A DNA stretch of 64,000 nt, taken from Gigaspora margarita (lineage: Eukaryota; Glomeromycota; Glomeromycetes; Diversisporales; Gigasporaceae). Shown here one piece after another: positions 12,721 through 24,744 of this stretch. The DNA is taken from contig WTPW01000362.1 of NCBI GenBank assembly GCA_009809945.1, forward strand, positions 373,959 to 437,958. Direction: 5' to 3'. How positions within the stretch are numbered: the first letter of the stretch is position 1; each line of letters opens with the position of its first letter. A program made the translations under genes and the position numbers. Below the pieces are notes generated by a model that worked only from the letters and a program-made list of their open reading frames with translations, searched no databases and was not told where the DNA came from.

Positions 12721-13121
12721 TTTAGTATCATGTGCAGACATTTTAGCACCTTTATTTCTTTTTCTTTCTTTGCTTTGCCTTTGGTTTCATTTAATCTTTT
12801 TTTCATTTGGTTGTAATTATAGTTTGGTTTTGTCATTTAGATAGTTTAGTATTGCACTATTTAATCTTTTTCTTTTTATTCTTCTATATAAGAAGCTCAA
12901 GGAGAAAGTTTTTACTAGGAATTGATTTTGAAGCAAGATAGCTGAGACCTGGAGTTGTTTGAAAAAAATACTTGGAATAATACCAGTAGAGCTTAGAAAA
13001 AAAATATCATTAAACAACTATATCTGGATACTAATGGAGTTATAGCAACAGCCTATATTATTATTAGAATATAAATATATGTATTTACTCTATAAAAGTA
13101 GTACACAGTTGTAAAGTAAAA

Positions 13122-13754
13122 AAAACTTTTGATTTACTGGCCTGTTTTGGATGATTTTATTACCAAAATGAATATCTTAATAAGATAATTTAACAAGCCC
13201 AAAATTATCAAAATCCAATTACAGAATTACAAGTTCATTAAATATTTGTATTATTTTATATATGTTTTAAAAAATTTTTCAACCATTTATAATATAATAC
13301 AAAACCTTAGTAATATTATGATCATGTAATTAGATTTTGATAGTTTTGAGCTTATTAGAATCATTTCATTGAGTTAATTATTTTGGTAGTAAAATTATCT
13401 AAAACAGACTAGTAGAACAAAAGTTATTTAATATTATCAAAATGAACATTGTTGGAACCAGCTCTAGCATGTGCATTTAGAGAGGGCTGCAATTAGAGAA
13501 CACTAATAAAATCATATTGTACTTTATCACATGATAAATATGGTTTTAGTAGCCAAGAAATTATAAATGTTATTGGCTAATAATCACATGTATGCATTTA
13601 TAGAAAGAGTTTTATAAGTGGGCTAAACAATTGGTATGTACTTATAGTATAAAGTATGTGCATTTAACTATAAGTCCCACTATGGGTCCATCTTATATTA
13701 TGCATTTAAAAAGGTGCTGTATTTAGAAAAGGTGCATTTAGAGAGGTCTGACTG
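13122..13754. mobile_element. Degenerate mariner-type foldback MITE
   Basis: 13122-13430 folds back: 'ttactggcctgttttggatgatt' on the left is mirrored by 'ttatctaaaacagactagtag' on the right. The right end 'gcatttagagaggtctgactg' followed by TA resembles the CAGTC...GACTG/TA ends of the elements at 26594 and 50970, which carry the same inner module. The left end has eroded, so the start is approximate. Confidence 0.55.
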
Positions 13755-14100
13755 TAATATATTATAAAATATTAGTCATTAGATTAACCAATTAAAAATC
13801 AAGGTAAGATAATCATACTATACATGAATAGGGGTGGCTGCTAAATAAAAATTATTACATAATTTATAGCATGCTTTTTACTCTTGTTGATTGTATTATT
13901 TTTGGGTTTTATGTAATGAGAAGTTATACAAATTTCTTGTTAATTTGAATTTCCAAATATAAGCATTAAGAGATTGCTGATTAGAGTTAAATATAAATTT
14001 TATTTATATATTTGTAAAAGTATGTATGCTAAAGATAATTATATACAAATAATATATTAAAGTTTGCCTATTTCTCTAGAATAGCCAGTTCCTTATATAT
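13755..14100. other. AT-rich DNA, nothing recognised
   Basis: No open frame, terminal repeats or tandem structure that I can support. It precedes the large non-coding repeat. Confidence 0.4.
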
Positions 14101-16010
14101 ATTAGCAAATTTATAATAGCAAAATCTTTTGAAAGATCTTGTGAACTGCAATATATTTTGAAATATTTTGCAATATATTTCAAAATATTTTAAGATTGAA
14201 ATATTTTGAAAGTATTTCAAAATATTTTTCAAAATATTTTAGGTTTTGAAAAGTTTTGAAAGTATTTTGAAATATTTTTCAAAATATTTTAGTTTGAAAT
14301 AATTTGAAATATTTTTAAAATATTTTAGACCTGGAAAACCAAGCTGAATTAGTTGATTTGTAACCTAGGTCATACCAAGAGCACATTGGACTATATGTTT
14401 GAAATATATCAAAATTTTGTATGATTTATCAAAAATTTTGTATTACAAGATTAGATTAGATCTTTGTTTATAAATTAGATGTTCTAGATTGTTTTTTCAT
14501 TTGCTTTGTTTTTTTTTGTTTTTATTTTGTTTTTTGGTTTTTGCTTTGGTTTTTTTTTTAATTTACTGGTATTTATTTTAATTTTTTTTACATTTTACAA
14601 AATACTAGCTTTTTTCAAGAAACTACTACCTTTTTAGTACTTCACAAGAACACCAATTTGACTTCACAGACTTCTGACACTTTGCAAGAAGACAACTGAC
14701 ATCCCCAGCAATTTCTATATTTTCAAGAATGCTTCTTTAAAGAATAAGAGCAAGTTTTTGCGAGTTTTCGAAAGATTTCACTATTTATTTTTTTATTTGA
14801 CTTTTTTTTTGTTTTTGTTTTTTGTTTGTTTTTTTTTATATTTTTTTTATTAACCTATTTTATTCTGGCACTTTGAGAATACAACTTTTACTTTCTTGGC
14901 ACTTTACAAGAAAACAACCCAGAGTTATTTGGCATTTTGCAAAAATTGATCTGGCTTTTAGCAATTTTGAAATTTGTAAGAACATGAACTCTCACTTTAG
15001 AAAAATGGAGATTTGAGGCTTTCTACATATATTTATTATTTAGTTTGCTTATATTTTTTGTTTTTTTTTATTTGTTATTTTTTTACTTATTTTTTAATTT
15101 TTATTTTTTATTCCTTATGTCTTTGGCACTTCACAAGAAAACAATCTGACTTTTCTAGCACTTTACAAGACACCAACTCTAACTTTTACATATTTTGCAA
15201 GAAAAACTAAATTTTTTCAGCAATTTGCAAGAACACTAACACTTTTGAGAAATAGTTTTTTTTTATTTTTTCACTTCTCTACTATTTTTAGGAAGGATTT
15301 AGAAAAAGAGCAAAATGAAAAAAATAGCTAAAACAAATACAATAGTAAAAACAAAAAGCAAAATAATGGCTAACTGCAGAAGGAGCAAAAATAAGCATGT
15401 CAGGCTAATTATTTTATAAAATTCTTTATATTTTTTCAGTTTTATTTTTTTCAGTTTTATTTTTTTTGTCATTTTTTTATTTTTTTTTGTAAAAAATATA
15501 TAAAAATATATAATAAAATATATAATATTAAATAAAAATGTATATTTAATTTAAAATATAATACATTAATAATAATAAATAAAAAATATAAAATTTTATA
15601 TTAAATTGCAAAACCTTGTAAAATTGTGTAAAAACTATCAAAAATTTAATTATATAATATGTATATCATTTATTTATTTTTTTAAAAAATTTTAAAATAT
15701 TGTAAAATATTGTGAAATATGATAATATAAAATAATTTAATAATATATGAAATATTACCTCTTATGACCCTGGAGGGAAATAATTAGATAAGGGGTTGCA
15801 TTTTTTTATTTGCTCTATTTCACAATATTTCACAATATATTTTAAAATATTTTAAATTTATTTTAAATATAATAAAAGAAATGCATACTGAAATCTTTTG
15901 AAAGATTGCATATCTTTCAAAAGATTTTATATTGATTGCAATTCTTTCAAAAGATTTTAGGGTGCAATTTCTTTTGAAAGATTTTATATATTTATTTTGC
16001 AAATGTATAT
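14101..16010 (+). repeat. ~1.9 kb non-coding repeat, copy 1
   Basis: The stretch aligns over its whole length with 45854-47500. Both copies contain, in order, an array of 'tttgaaatatttt' half-palindromes, 'ggtcataccaagag', 'agatctttgtttataaatt', T-rich tracts, and a loosely periodic motif 'gcactttgcaagaa' with 'aacnnctgac' spacers, then 'ttacctc' and 'gggttgcattt'. Palindromic 'aatcttttgaaag' motifs stand at both ends. There is no protein-like frame; open frames at 14822-15210 are T-rich accidents. It may be a non-autonomous mobile element, though the mechanism is unknown. Confidence 0.75.
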
Positions 16011-16496
16011 TTTCTATCTTGTATTTTCTATAATTTTTTATATTACTGTAAATAAAATCAAGTGATTACAAATTATAATGTAATAGCTTTAATAAATTCC
16101 AAAATGAAGTAATAACTAGCTACTATTATAAAATATAGCAATAGAAAAAAAATAAAAGCTATGTATATAAGGTTCAGTAAATATAAAAAAAATAAAGTAA
16201 TTAATATGAGTAAAAAATATAGTAGTGTAGGTGACTGAACAATCATCAAATATAATTATTGATTCTTGTAACCAAAAGTCAGATCAAAATCAATCTCTTC
16301 CAGTTATTAAAAAATTTCAATTAACTTTTTTCTATACTCAAGCTATAAGTTTTGTCAAATTATTTATAATTTTTTTTTATCTCTTTGTTTTTTCTTATTT
16401 CTTTATTTTTCTGTATTATAGATTTTTTTAGTTAATTTCTATATACTACTTTTGGCAGTATATGCTTTTGTTAATCTAAAGATTGAAGGTTGTAAG
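16011..16496. other. AT-rich DNA, no supported gene
   Basis: One 66-codon frame at 16231-16431 ends in a hydrophobic F/Y-rich stretch read through poly-T. I do not treat it as a gene. No repeats with clear ends. Confidence 0.4.
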
Positions 16497-17034
16497 CAGT
16501 GTTTGAAATTTCAGACTCAAATACTGTTCTCATGAGAACAGTATAATAGCTATGAGTGTTCTCAACCTATTATTTATGTTCTCACTTATGCTCACTAAAA
16601 AAAAAAAAAAAAAAATTAAAAATATATTATATGCCATACATATATTAAAATATATGTACATTTTTAGCTCTATAACTAATGATTAATGTTTTATTATATT
16701 ACCTATAAAAGCATAAATGGTAAAGTTAAATATAAATTTCTATTAGCACATCTATATATGAATATACGCTAAAGCATATTTTTTCATCTATGCTATAGTA
16801 ATTATATGTAAATTCAACTAAATAATTTTAATAATAAATGATTACAATTGGTTTTATTTATTTCTAATTTGGTATAACAATATCATGTAATTACTAATTT
16901 TACTTATAAGAACACTAGTTTTATTTTACTGTTCTCAAAACATTTTTAATAGAGAACAGTAAAAAATTTTTACTGTGCACAAATTTAAAATAGTGTTCTC
17001 ATGAGAACTCTGAGAACACTAATTTCGAACACTG
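16497..17034. mobile_element. CAGTGTT hAT-type MITE, TSD GTTGTAAG
   Basis: The ends are CAGTGTTTGAAATTTCAG and, on the other strand, CAGTGTTCGAAATTAGTG. An exact 8-bp duplication, GTTGTAAG, flanks them at 16489-16496 and 17035-17042. Subterminal palindromes 'tgttctcatgagaaca' occur near both ends and are candidate transposase-binding sites. An A run lies at 16601. No coding capacity. Confidence 0.92.
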
Positions 17035-17905
17035 GTTGTAAGTACTATTTTCTAATACTTTATAAATTTGATACAGTTCATTTTATTTTTCTTCAAGTTT
17101 TCTCTAATTTTCAACCTGTTTACATCGTACTTTAGAACCTCTTCTTTATTTTGAAAAATTATAACAGGTGCTAACTATTATAGTACTACTTTTGCTATAG
17201 TTGGGTTTTACAAATTTTCTTCTAGACCTTTATTTTGGTTTCAAACAAAATACCTATTATTTTTATTATTTTTAAATCCAACTTGTTATTATTGATTGGA
17301 ATTGCTTTTTTGTTATAATTTCTATAAAGTTAATCACTTGTACACAAAATTTTCCAACTTAATTATTTTAAAAATCCTTATAACTTTATAATTTATTAAG
17401 TTAACCTAGTTTCTACTCTTAAATAAACTTGTTCTACTCTCTAAAATATATATAATACTCTAATTTTACTACAAAAATCCACAAACTTATTAAGTAAAGG
17501 CCTTTTGGCCTAAAATTGTATTTTTCTAAAATACATCTAAAACGGCCTTTTTAATTTATTTGCAAACTAAGGAAAAGTTAAAGAGCATACTTTTCTCACT
17601 ACAACAAGCTCTATTTCAAGGTTGTAGCTCTAAAACTGACTGAGAAATACTAGAAAAACCTTCAAATTTTTTTTTTTATATTTCTCTTTTTTCTTTTTCT
17701 TTTTTCTTTTTTAACTCTGCTAAAAAAATACCCCATAGGCGTTTTTTGTGGACATAAAATTGTGTTACCCCCACATTTTTAATAAGCTCAAACCTATTGG
17801 TTCTCAATTAATCAAACAAATTATTAATTAAATTTACACAAAGCAAATATTTCTTTTTTTGTAACCTTTCTAATTTACACAAAGGAGATTATCAATCTTG
17901 CACAT

Positions 17906-17985
17906 CTTGTGTAACACGTGATTTGTGTAACACGTGACCTGCATCGCGTGATCTAAATAGCACGTGATTTGTGTAACATATACTT
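17906..17985 (+). promoter_or_regulatory. CACGTGA repeat cluster in LINE 5' region
   Basis: Four units of about 16-20 bp carry 'taacacgtgat', 'taacacgtgac', 'catcgcgtgat' and 'tagcacgtgat'. The same cluster sits at 58419-58500 in the other LINE copy, also upstream of ORF1. CACGTG is the palindromic E-box bound by bHLH factors, so an internal promoter or enhancer is a reasonable inference, unproven from sequence. Confidence 0.55.
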
Positions 17986-18223
17986 GTCTAGTTGGTATTA
18001 TATTACACAAAACAAATTATACCTTTTTGTGAAGCTCTCAACAACCTCTATCTTATTATCCTAGTTATTAAATTTAATTTTCTCTTGAATAATTCTAAAT
18101 ATATATTATAATCTTATTACTTTATTTACTAAACCTAATTCCCCTTGGCATTCCAAATATATATATTATATATATACCCTATTTATTAAATTTAATCTTC
18201 ATCAAAATATATACAATTACCAA

Positions 18224-19190
18224 ATGCCTACACTAGTAAATAATAACCCTGATACAATTGATCTTGATGCATTTTATGCACAATACCCTAACAGATTTGG
18301 TATCTTCCTTTATGAAGACAATCCTGGTACAGCTAAACCAACACCACCTAGTACCAAACCAGTTCGCTGTCTTGCAACAATCCTACGAGATTCTGATCAC
18401 AAAGCTACTCACTTTATCCAAGCCCCTACTACATCCAGCATCCAAAAATGCCTTTGTGGCAAATACTACACACATTTCATCTCCAATGATAATAACAATA
18501 ATTATACTACCAATGAGCATCTTGTTGCTACCTCAAGTGATAAAAAAAACCCAAAAACTCATTACTAGACTTGCCAAAACTACTGAGACTATTCCCCAAT
18601 CACCAACTCGAGAACATATCCCTTGTATACATGAATGTTACAAATGCAAAGAACCCGTTCAATGCAAAAACTAATTCAAGGAAACTGCCATTATCTTCAC
18701 TCTGATGCAATCTTCTACTCAAATAATGTATATCACAAAAAATGTTTAAACAATCTTTCAGAAACTATTCAACCACTTACTTCAACTGACAATAACAAAT
18801 CCTCAATTCCTCCTGAACAACACCAACAACAACAACAACAATAACAAACACAACAGCCAGAACACCAACAGCAAACAATGATAGATATAGATACAGATAT
18901 TTCAAATAAACCTAATACTCAATCTTCAGAACAACATTCTACTACTCCAGAAGCTACTAACTTAACCCAATCTTCTCAAAATCAATAGTCCCAAACTTCT
19001 TATACATCTATCCTACAATCTAACAACAATGACTCTAGTTCCAACCATGCTAGAGTATATTTCAAACTTAATCCCACTTTTGACTGGATTGATAACTTTC
19101 CAGTAACTGAGAAAATGAAGCCCAATACCAAACCATAAACACCTTTTTCCTTCCAATTATTTGACTATTTAAAACAACATCTCTACAGCT
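18224..19190 (+). pseudogene. LINE ORF1, N-terminal part, broken
   Basis: The start ATG and 'MPTL' match the other LINE ORF1 (59471). 'CLCGKYYTHF' matches 'CFCKKYYTSF'. After a frame change near 18560, 'CYKCKEPVQC' and a distant H/C set resemble a zinc-finger-like module. A glutamine-rich stretch follows (18815-18890), interrupted by a stop, then 'FDWIDNFPVTEKM'. ORF1 proteins of LINEs bind the element RNA. Several stops and frameshifts disable this copy. The 138-codon frame at 18258 overlaps in the wrong frame for most of its length. Confidence 0.8.
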
Positions 19191-19205
19191 TCTATCCTGG
19201 AAGTA

Positions 19206-20085
19206 TAATCAAACCTATTTTTTTCTTTAAAAATTTTATTCTGCAAAATTTAAAAAATTAGTTAATAGTTTTTATGAAAATAAAATAATAAATACATACT
19301 AATTTTAATTATATAATATAAATAAAGAAGAATGAGAAAAAAATTAATAATAATAAATAGTAAAATATAAATTGAAGACAAATTAACAAAATATCTTATA
19401 GTTGGGACATGTTTTCACAGTGTACTGGGTATTTAATACATGACCATCCTGATAGTTCCTTAATGATAATTTACTTTTATACAGTCTTTTTGTATATTAG
19501 TTTTCTGTATATGATTGTTCAATTGGATTGCCAAATTTGTCTTATAGATTAATATTTTATTATTATATTATAGGCTACATGTTGCACTGCATACACTTTT
19601 ACTTCTACTTATTTTTTTTGTTCTCTTTACAATAGTACATGTTTATTATCAAAGCCACCTTAAGCAAAGTTTCTATTGTAGTGATAGAAATAATAATAAC
19701 AACAATAACACAACAACAACAATAATATATTAGCATAAAACCTGAGTTGTAAAATATTAAAATCTGCTATGATCATCATGTAAGGATGAAACTTGCTTAT
19801 GTATAATAAAAAATAGAATAAATCATGGATTTTACTCTAACCTGATCTACTAAGCAGATTTTACTATTTTGTAACTTAGGTTTTACTCTATTCTATAATA
19901 ATAAAAATAATAATGATTGTAATATAACAATAATTATAAAAATATCATTATTTCTAATAGCAAATAAAAAGTTGCTAGTTATTTAGACAAAGTTATAGCA
20001 GTTAGTTTTACAGATAAAAAAAAAAGTAAAATAAATAATAATATAATAGCAATAATAATAATAAAATAAAGAAATATATTATTTT
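19206..20085. other. AT-rich DNA with simple repeats
   Basis: No gene is visible. 19689-19740 is an AAC/AAT trinucleotide microsatellite, and AAT-rich runs recur near 20035-20065. The junction at about 19206 marks the abrupt end of LINE homology, with no repeat that explains it. Confidence 0.5.
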
Positions 20086-20366
20086 GAGCAGGTGCGTTGT
20101 AACGCACCTCATAGATCAGGAGTTTGTTAGTTTAGGGTTAGGGTCAGGGTCAAGTTAGGGTTTGGGTAAAGGCTTTATTAAAAGATTCTAACCCAAAATT
20201 TGGTTAGGAATTTTTTTTGTTAGAATGTGAAGAGAGGTTTCATAAGCAAAATTATGAGCTACAAGCGATTTTTTAAAACATCACTATTTTTTTCATTTTC
20301 GTGTTACACCTGATCTTACAATCTGATTGGCTGATTACGTGGATGTGCTACAGCACATATGCGCTA
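20086..20366. mobile_element. MITE with hairpin ends and telomere-like core
   Basis: The left end contains the palindrome GGTGCGTTGTAACGCACC. The right end, reversed, reads 'agcgcatatgtgctgtagca' and continues 'aatcagccaatcagattgta', which resembles the arms of 45189-45510. The core at 20131-20180 has TTAGGG-like units ('tttagggttagggtcaggg'). No exact target duplication is seen, so the ends are approximate. Confidence 0.5.
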
Positions 20367-20875
20367 AATTACATAGCTCTAAAATAAAAAAATATATATT
20401 ATTTTATTTTTTTTGTTTAGATATATAAACAAATACTATAATTTGGACCAGAGATTATAAAAACTGGATATACAAATACTAGAACACCAAGAATATCAAT
20501 AATAAAAAAGAAAAAGCTTATTTTTACAAGATAAGAGAAGTACAAGAAATTTATTATTTTAAAAAAGTATTGTAAATAACAGGAATAGTATAAGCTTTTG
20601 AGAATAAATATTTTTTTGTTTTTATAATTTTAATAAAATTTTATTTAATTAATTGCTCAAAATGTTCATTGAATATTTATAGCAAAAAAATAGAAAGTAG
20701 TAAATAAATTATATATATAAACAAATAGTAAGTAGTTGAATAATTAAGTATAGTTCTTTGTTATATGTTCTATATATTTAAAAAATATTTTTATTATATA
20801 ATCAACTTTATAGCAAATTAAATTGGTATGGTTACTATATATAAATTATAAATATATTATTTTATAATATATTAT
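20367..20875. other. AT-rich DNA, nothing recognised
   Basis: No gene, tandem repeat or inverted ends that I can support before the SINE target duplication. Confidence 0.4.
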
Positions 20876-20888
20876 AAAAATGACTAAC

Positions 20889-21866
20889 CGGGGTGTGGTG
20901 ACTTAGAGAAGGTAATAAGTTGTCACCCCCAAGCGGCAGGTCTAGGGTTCAAATACGTTTTGAAAAATAGGCCTGTGTTATGGTACAATTTCTCCTCATA
21001 GGTCCTTTGCTACACCATCTTGAATGGGAGCCGCCGGGCACACAAAATCCAAGAATCAGAAAATGGATACTATTTGGAAGTTCTGAGTAAGAAAGTAGCA
21101 AAGATCGTTAATAGTGCTAACAGTACTAACTATAATTGGAATATTGGAAACTGGAGCCAGAGAACTAGATGACAAAGACCCTCAAGGAGGGAGTCCACAA
21201 ATCTGGCTGCTAGAGTCGTACTGAAGGAAAAGGACATTCATTTTGGTAGCATGTACCAAGGAGAGAGAGTTTATTTGGCACTTAAAGCGGGCTGACTGAT
21301 CCTTCTGGGCTAACTAGTTTGGAAGTTTGGAGATATTGAGGAAGAACCAATAGGAAGGTTGTGGTGGGTATCAGAATTGAAGTGAACCTTACCAGGGCGG
21401 AAGTAGGTAATAGTAGAGGTTTAATGGTTAGCCCTGACCCCAAGTATTAGTATAATGCAAATGGTATGTTACCGAAGTGTAGGTAATATCTGTATAGGAC
21501 AGGGACTGCTCTACCAAGTGTACCACAAGGATAAACTAGTCCTAAAGGGATTTTGCACAGTATCTGGGACTGGCCTTGCTGACTTATATAGCGAAGGACT
21601 GTACCAGTAGTACAAGTAGGATTGACAAGTGAAGCATGGACTAGAGGGTTTAAATAGGCAACCCCCTAGTTGGGTTGCAGGTATGGCAATTAGTGTAGAA
21701 CCTTTGGGTGGACTACTTAAATTAGACAACCATAAGTTATACGTGTGGCTAGTTGTACTCTCATCAATGTAACAAATATCGGGTGCCCAAAAAGGCACCC
21801 TTGATCTGTTTGCTTAAATAAATGCCTTTCTCTATAGCAGTAACTTTGATACAAAAAAAAAAATAA
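20889..21866 (+). mobile_element. Long SINE-like retroposon, family 1
   Basis: A ~978-bp insertion of clearly higher GC ends in an A-rich tail. It is flanked by 'aaaaatgactaac' (20876-20888) and 'aaaaataactaac' (21867-21879), a near-exact 13-bp duplication typical of LINE-driven insertion. The head has a B-box-like 'gggttcaaatac' near 20947, suggesting a tRNA-derived RNA polymerase III promoter; the A box is weak. The block 'cctagttgggttgcaggtat' is shared with the SINE at 29821. A minus-strand relative is at 38538-39286. No real protein is encoded. Confidence 0.85.
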
Positions 21867-21879
21867 AAAAATAACTAAC

Positions 21880-22539
21880 TATTATAGTTAATTTTATTAA
21901 ATTTAAGCTAGAGTATTAATTCTAATATAATTTATTTTTAATTATTATTTCATTTTAGTATATACTACTTATAAATTTAATTGGTATCTAGTTCAATAGT
22001 ATATATCTGTAGTCCAATTTATCTTATTTCTGGTCTTAATAATAAGTATTTCATATGAGTGATTATTAGTTTTAGCTATTATCATCAAAGTGCAATCAAC
22101 CTCTATAAGTGCACTATATACAGAAAACAAAAATCTTGCATTTAGAAAATATTGTATTTAGGAAGCTAAAAATCTATAAGTGCATATATAGTAAAGCCAC
22201 AACAAGACCATGCATTTAGAGAGGTATTGCATTTATGAAGATTTTATTTAGGGATGTTTGACTACAAAATTCATGTGAATAGCTTTTTAAATATTTAATT
22301 ATACAGTATATATTTTTTACTATTTAAAGCTTATTTTAATATTTTATTATTAATTGATAATCCATGAGTTAATCAGAGAAAATGTTCTGCATTTACTAAG
22401 TAATTGTGATGCAAATTTATTAATGAAAATCCTGATATAAATGTGAAGGTTTTTTATATAATATATTATCAGCTATAATAAATTTACTTGTAATAAAATT
22501 ATTCATAAGTATAAACTACTCATGATTCTAGACTTGCCA
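21880..22539. other. AT-rich DNA with a small MITE-like remnant
   Basis: At about 22090-22262 the ends 'caatcaacctctataagtgca' and, reversed, 'agtcaaacatccctaaata' pair loosely. The inside repeats 'tgcatttagaga', like the right end of the element at 13122-13754. No target duplication is clear. The rest is featureless. Confidence 0.35.
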
Positions 22540-22860
22540 ATTCAGAACTGTTTAATCCACCCACTACTATAAAAATACCTACTTGTTACTTCAAATCACA
22601 CTCTACCATTTAATTTAAAAATATATCCCATTTCAACCAACCAAACTACTTTAGAGCTGCTCATTAGATTAGAATGTACATACTAGATTGGGATAAAGCT
22701 TGCTCAAACCAACCTACTTATTAGTTTAAAGACACCTAAAACAGCCCACCTGTTAGTTTAAAAACTACCCATACCAACGCTCCCATTAGTTATAACAAAC
22801 CTTACCCAACCCATTCATTTAAAGCTCATTTAACCCAATCTACTGCTAGTGCAGAATCTT
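22540..22860. repeat. Degenerate minisatellite, ~36-40 bp unit
   Basis: About seven loose units share 'caacccacctattagtttaaa' with variations ('cagcccacctgttagtttaaa', 'caacgctcccattagtt', 'aacccattcatttaaagc'). No coding meaning seen. Confidence 0.6.
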
Positions 22861-23067
22861 TTAGATATTAAATATGTAAAATCAATTTAAAAAAAAAAAA
22901 TAAAGTTCAAATACTTAATCAACTCAAAATACTACATCGTATTTAAATTATAATATATTAGTTTAGTATAATATATTGTCCGTACATAATATTTTTTATT
23001 TGTCAACTATAAAACAACTATTTATAACACTAATAAATCTTAAGAGCCATTTAAATACATTCTCAAG

Positions 23068-23357
23068 CAAACCTACTGAAAAATTAATTACAATTAATTT
23101 TCGCTATACGTCATACAATTAAAATCAATTAGAATAATTGCAATTGCAATTAAATTCAATTTTTTTATTTTAAATAGCAAAAAAGCAAAAATCATATGCA
23201 TTAGCTATAAGTAATAATCTTGATGGAAAATATATGATATGCAAGCTATACGTAAAATTGCAATTAATTGACTAATTGTGGCTGCGCTATCAATTAATTA
23301 ATTGAGCTCAAAAAATTGCAATCAATTGTCCTCACAATCAATTATTCGGTAGGCCTG
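23068..23357. mobile_element. hAT-type MITE, TSD TTCTCAAG
   Basis: The ends CAAACCTACTGAA and, reversed, CAGGCCTACCGAA are flanked by the exact 8-bp duplication TTCTCAAG (23060-23067, 23358-23365). The interior is built of 'aattaatt/caattg' inverted pieces and folds back. No coding capacity. Confidence 0.9.
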
Positions 23358-24407
23358 TTCTCAAGTACTTCATCTAATAGAACAGAGTCCAGTTAAAACT
23401 TAAAATCCATAATTCACACAATGAATTTTCAACTATAAAAAACACACATACATTCTCAGCTTATTAGTTAATTCTTTTCTCTACATCTATTACAAAAATT
23501 CAAATAATTTAGTGTGATGTTCTTGAAGCGTGTATTGACTAATGCATTCCCCTTTTCTGATCTAGATTTTTAAATTAAAAATCAAAAAAAGTTAGCATGT
23601 TGTTTTTACCAAGTACAACGCCAATGCTTTTACCCAGTTTTATCTGACATTTTGTGCTTATCAATGGCACAAATATATTAATGAGCGGTTTGACATATAA
23701 CTTTGTTTCAGAGGCTTGGGAACCATAGGGCACCACTTGACATGCTTGGCACCTAGGTCTATCATTAGGTACCGCTTCAACTTCGCCTATGTGCTTTCTT
23801 TTCTTATTGGTTTTTGAAACTTCACTCACAGTTTTAGATGGCTCATCAGACGACACTTTAACCTGTTCTAAAGGATCTAACTGATGCACTTTGTAAGAAC
23901 GTCATGCTAACTTCGTACTTAGTGACAATTTTGATCTGAAGTCAAAAAACGTTTTAGCTGATTATTTCAGAAATTCCAAGCTGATTTCTTTGAATTTCGA
24001 TTTAACAAAGATTATTGACTGCGTATTGTTCTTGCAAATGCAGCAATTAATACTAACCTTCTTCTAATCCAAGATTATGAAAATTTGAATAAGTCAGTAT
24101 GGTGTTCATACAAAGTATATCTGCTAAGCGTTTCCTCTATCAGATCCATTAAAGGCTCAAGGTCAACGTGAATTTCTTGCAAAGTGCATCGGACTAATAC
24201 TTTTTTCCTTCTCATCTAAGATTATTATCACAAGGATTCTTAGAAATTAGTGTGATTCTTGAAAAGTGTATTGGCAACGCATTTCTCCCTTCTGAAAATC
24301 TAAAAAAATTAGTGTGATGTTTTTACCAAGTGCACTTTACCTCTTTGATGTTAGATTGTTAAATCAAATTCAAAAAAGTTAGCTTGGTATTTCTTAAAAT
24401 GCACCTA

Positions 24408-24744
24408 CCATATAGACCCGAAATAATGCTCACAGGCGTTATTTTGAAATTTGAATCTCTATAAAATAGCATACAGTATGTTAGTATTGGCACTGGAAGG
24501 CGACTGGAAGAAAATCAATAATATCACTGGAACTTAAAATTCTAGTGACACGATTAATTTTCTTCCAGTAGCTTTCTAGTAACCTTTTAGTGCAATCAAA
24601 TTAATGCCCATGCATGCCCCGAATTAACGCATCATTAAAAATTTAGCCTCTAAAAATTAGTCTTAGTTTCAAAATAACGCACATGGGCATACTCAAAATA
24701 ATGCAATCTAACGTGCAGGTGGGTATTATTTCGGGTCTATATGG
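24408..24744. mobile_element. MITE in the LRR pseudogene
   Basis: Both ends read CCATATAGACCCGAAATAAT inward, a 20-bp exact inverted repeat. Further matches continue inside ('cgttattttgaaa'). No clean target duplication is visible. It carries another small palindromic element at 24486-24597. Confidence 0.8.
24486..24597. mobile_element. Small palindromic MITE nested in MITE
   Basis: The left arm ATTGGCACTGGAAGGCGACT pairs with the right arm, which reads 'attgcactaaaaggttacta' on the other strand; 'ctggaagaaaat' is shared farther in. The element is ~112 bp. A relative may lie at 10775-10860. Confidence 0.65.

Larger units (their letters stand above)
17300..19205 (+). mobile_element. LINE copy: 5' region and start of ORF1 only
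   Basis: From about 17340 the sequence parallels 57850-60350 of the second LINE. Both share 'aaaggccttttggcctaaaattg', 'taggcgttttttgtg', a cluster of CACGTGA motifs, 'ctttttgtgaagc' and an ORF1 start 'ATGCC'. Homology ends near 19205, after the 'FDWIDNFPVTEKM' block. Keeping the 5' end while losing the 3' end is the reverse of the usual LINE truncation. No hAT insertion is present here, so this copy shows the empty site of 58530-59346. Confidence 0.85.

Noticed and set aside
14822-15210. Two plus-strand frames rich in F, Y and L
   Set aside because: They are read through poly-T tracts of the non-coding repeat and are not kept in the second copy.
16231-16431. Small membrane protein
   Set aside because: The hydrophobic part comes from T runs. 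There is no homologue-like motif or context.
18258-18674. 138-codon frame overlapping the LINE ORF1
   Set aside because: The other frame (18224) matches the second LINE at its start. This one only enters the ORF1 reading at its C-terminal end.
21511-21798. 95-codon minus-strand frame
   Set aside because: It lies inside a SINE, and its homologue at 38.6 kb does not conserve it.
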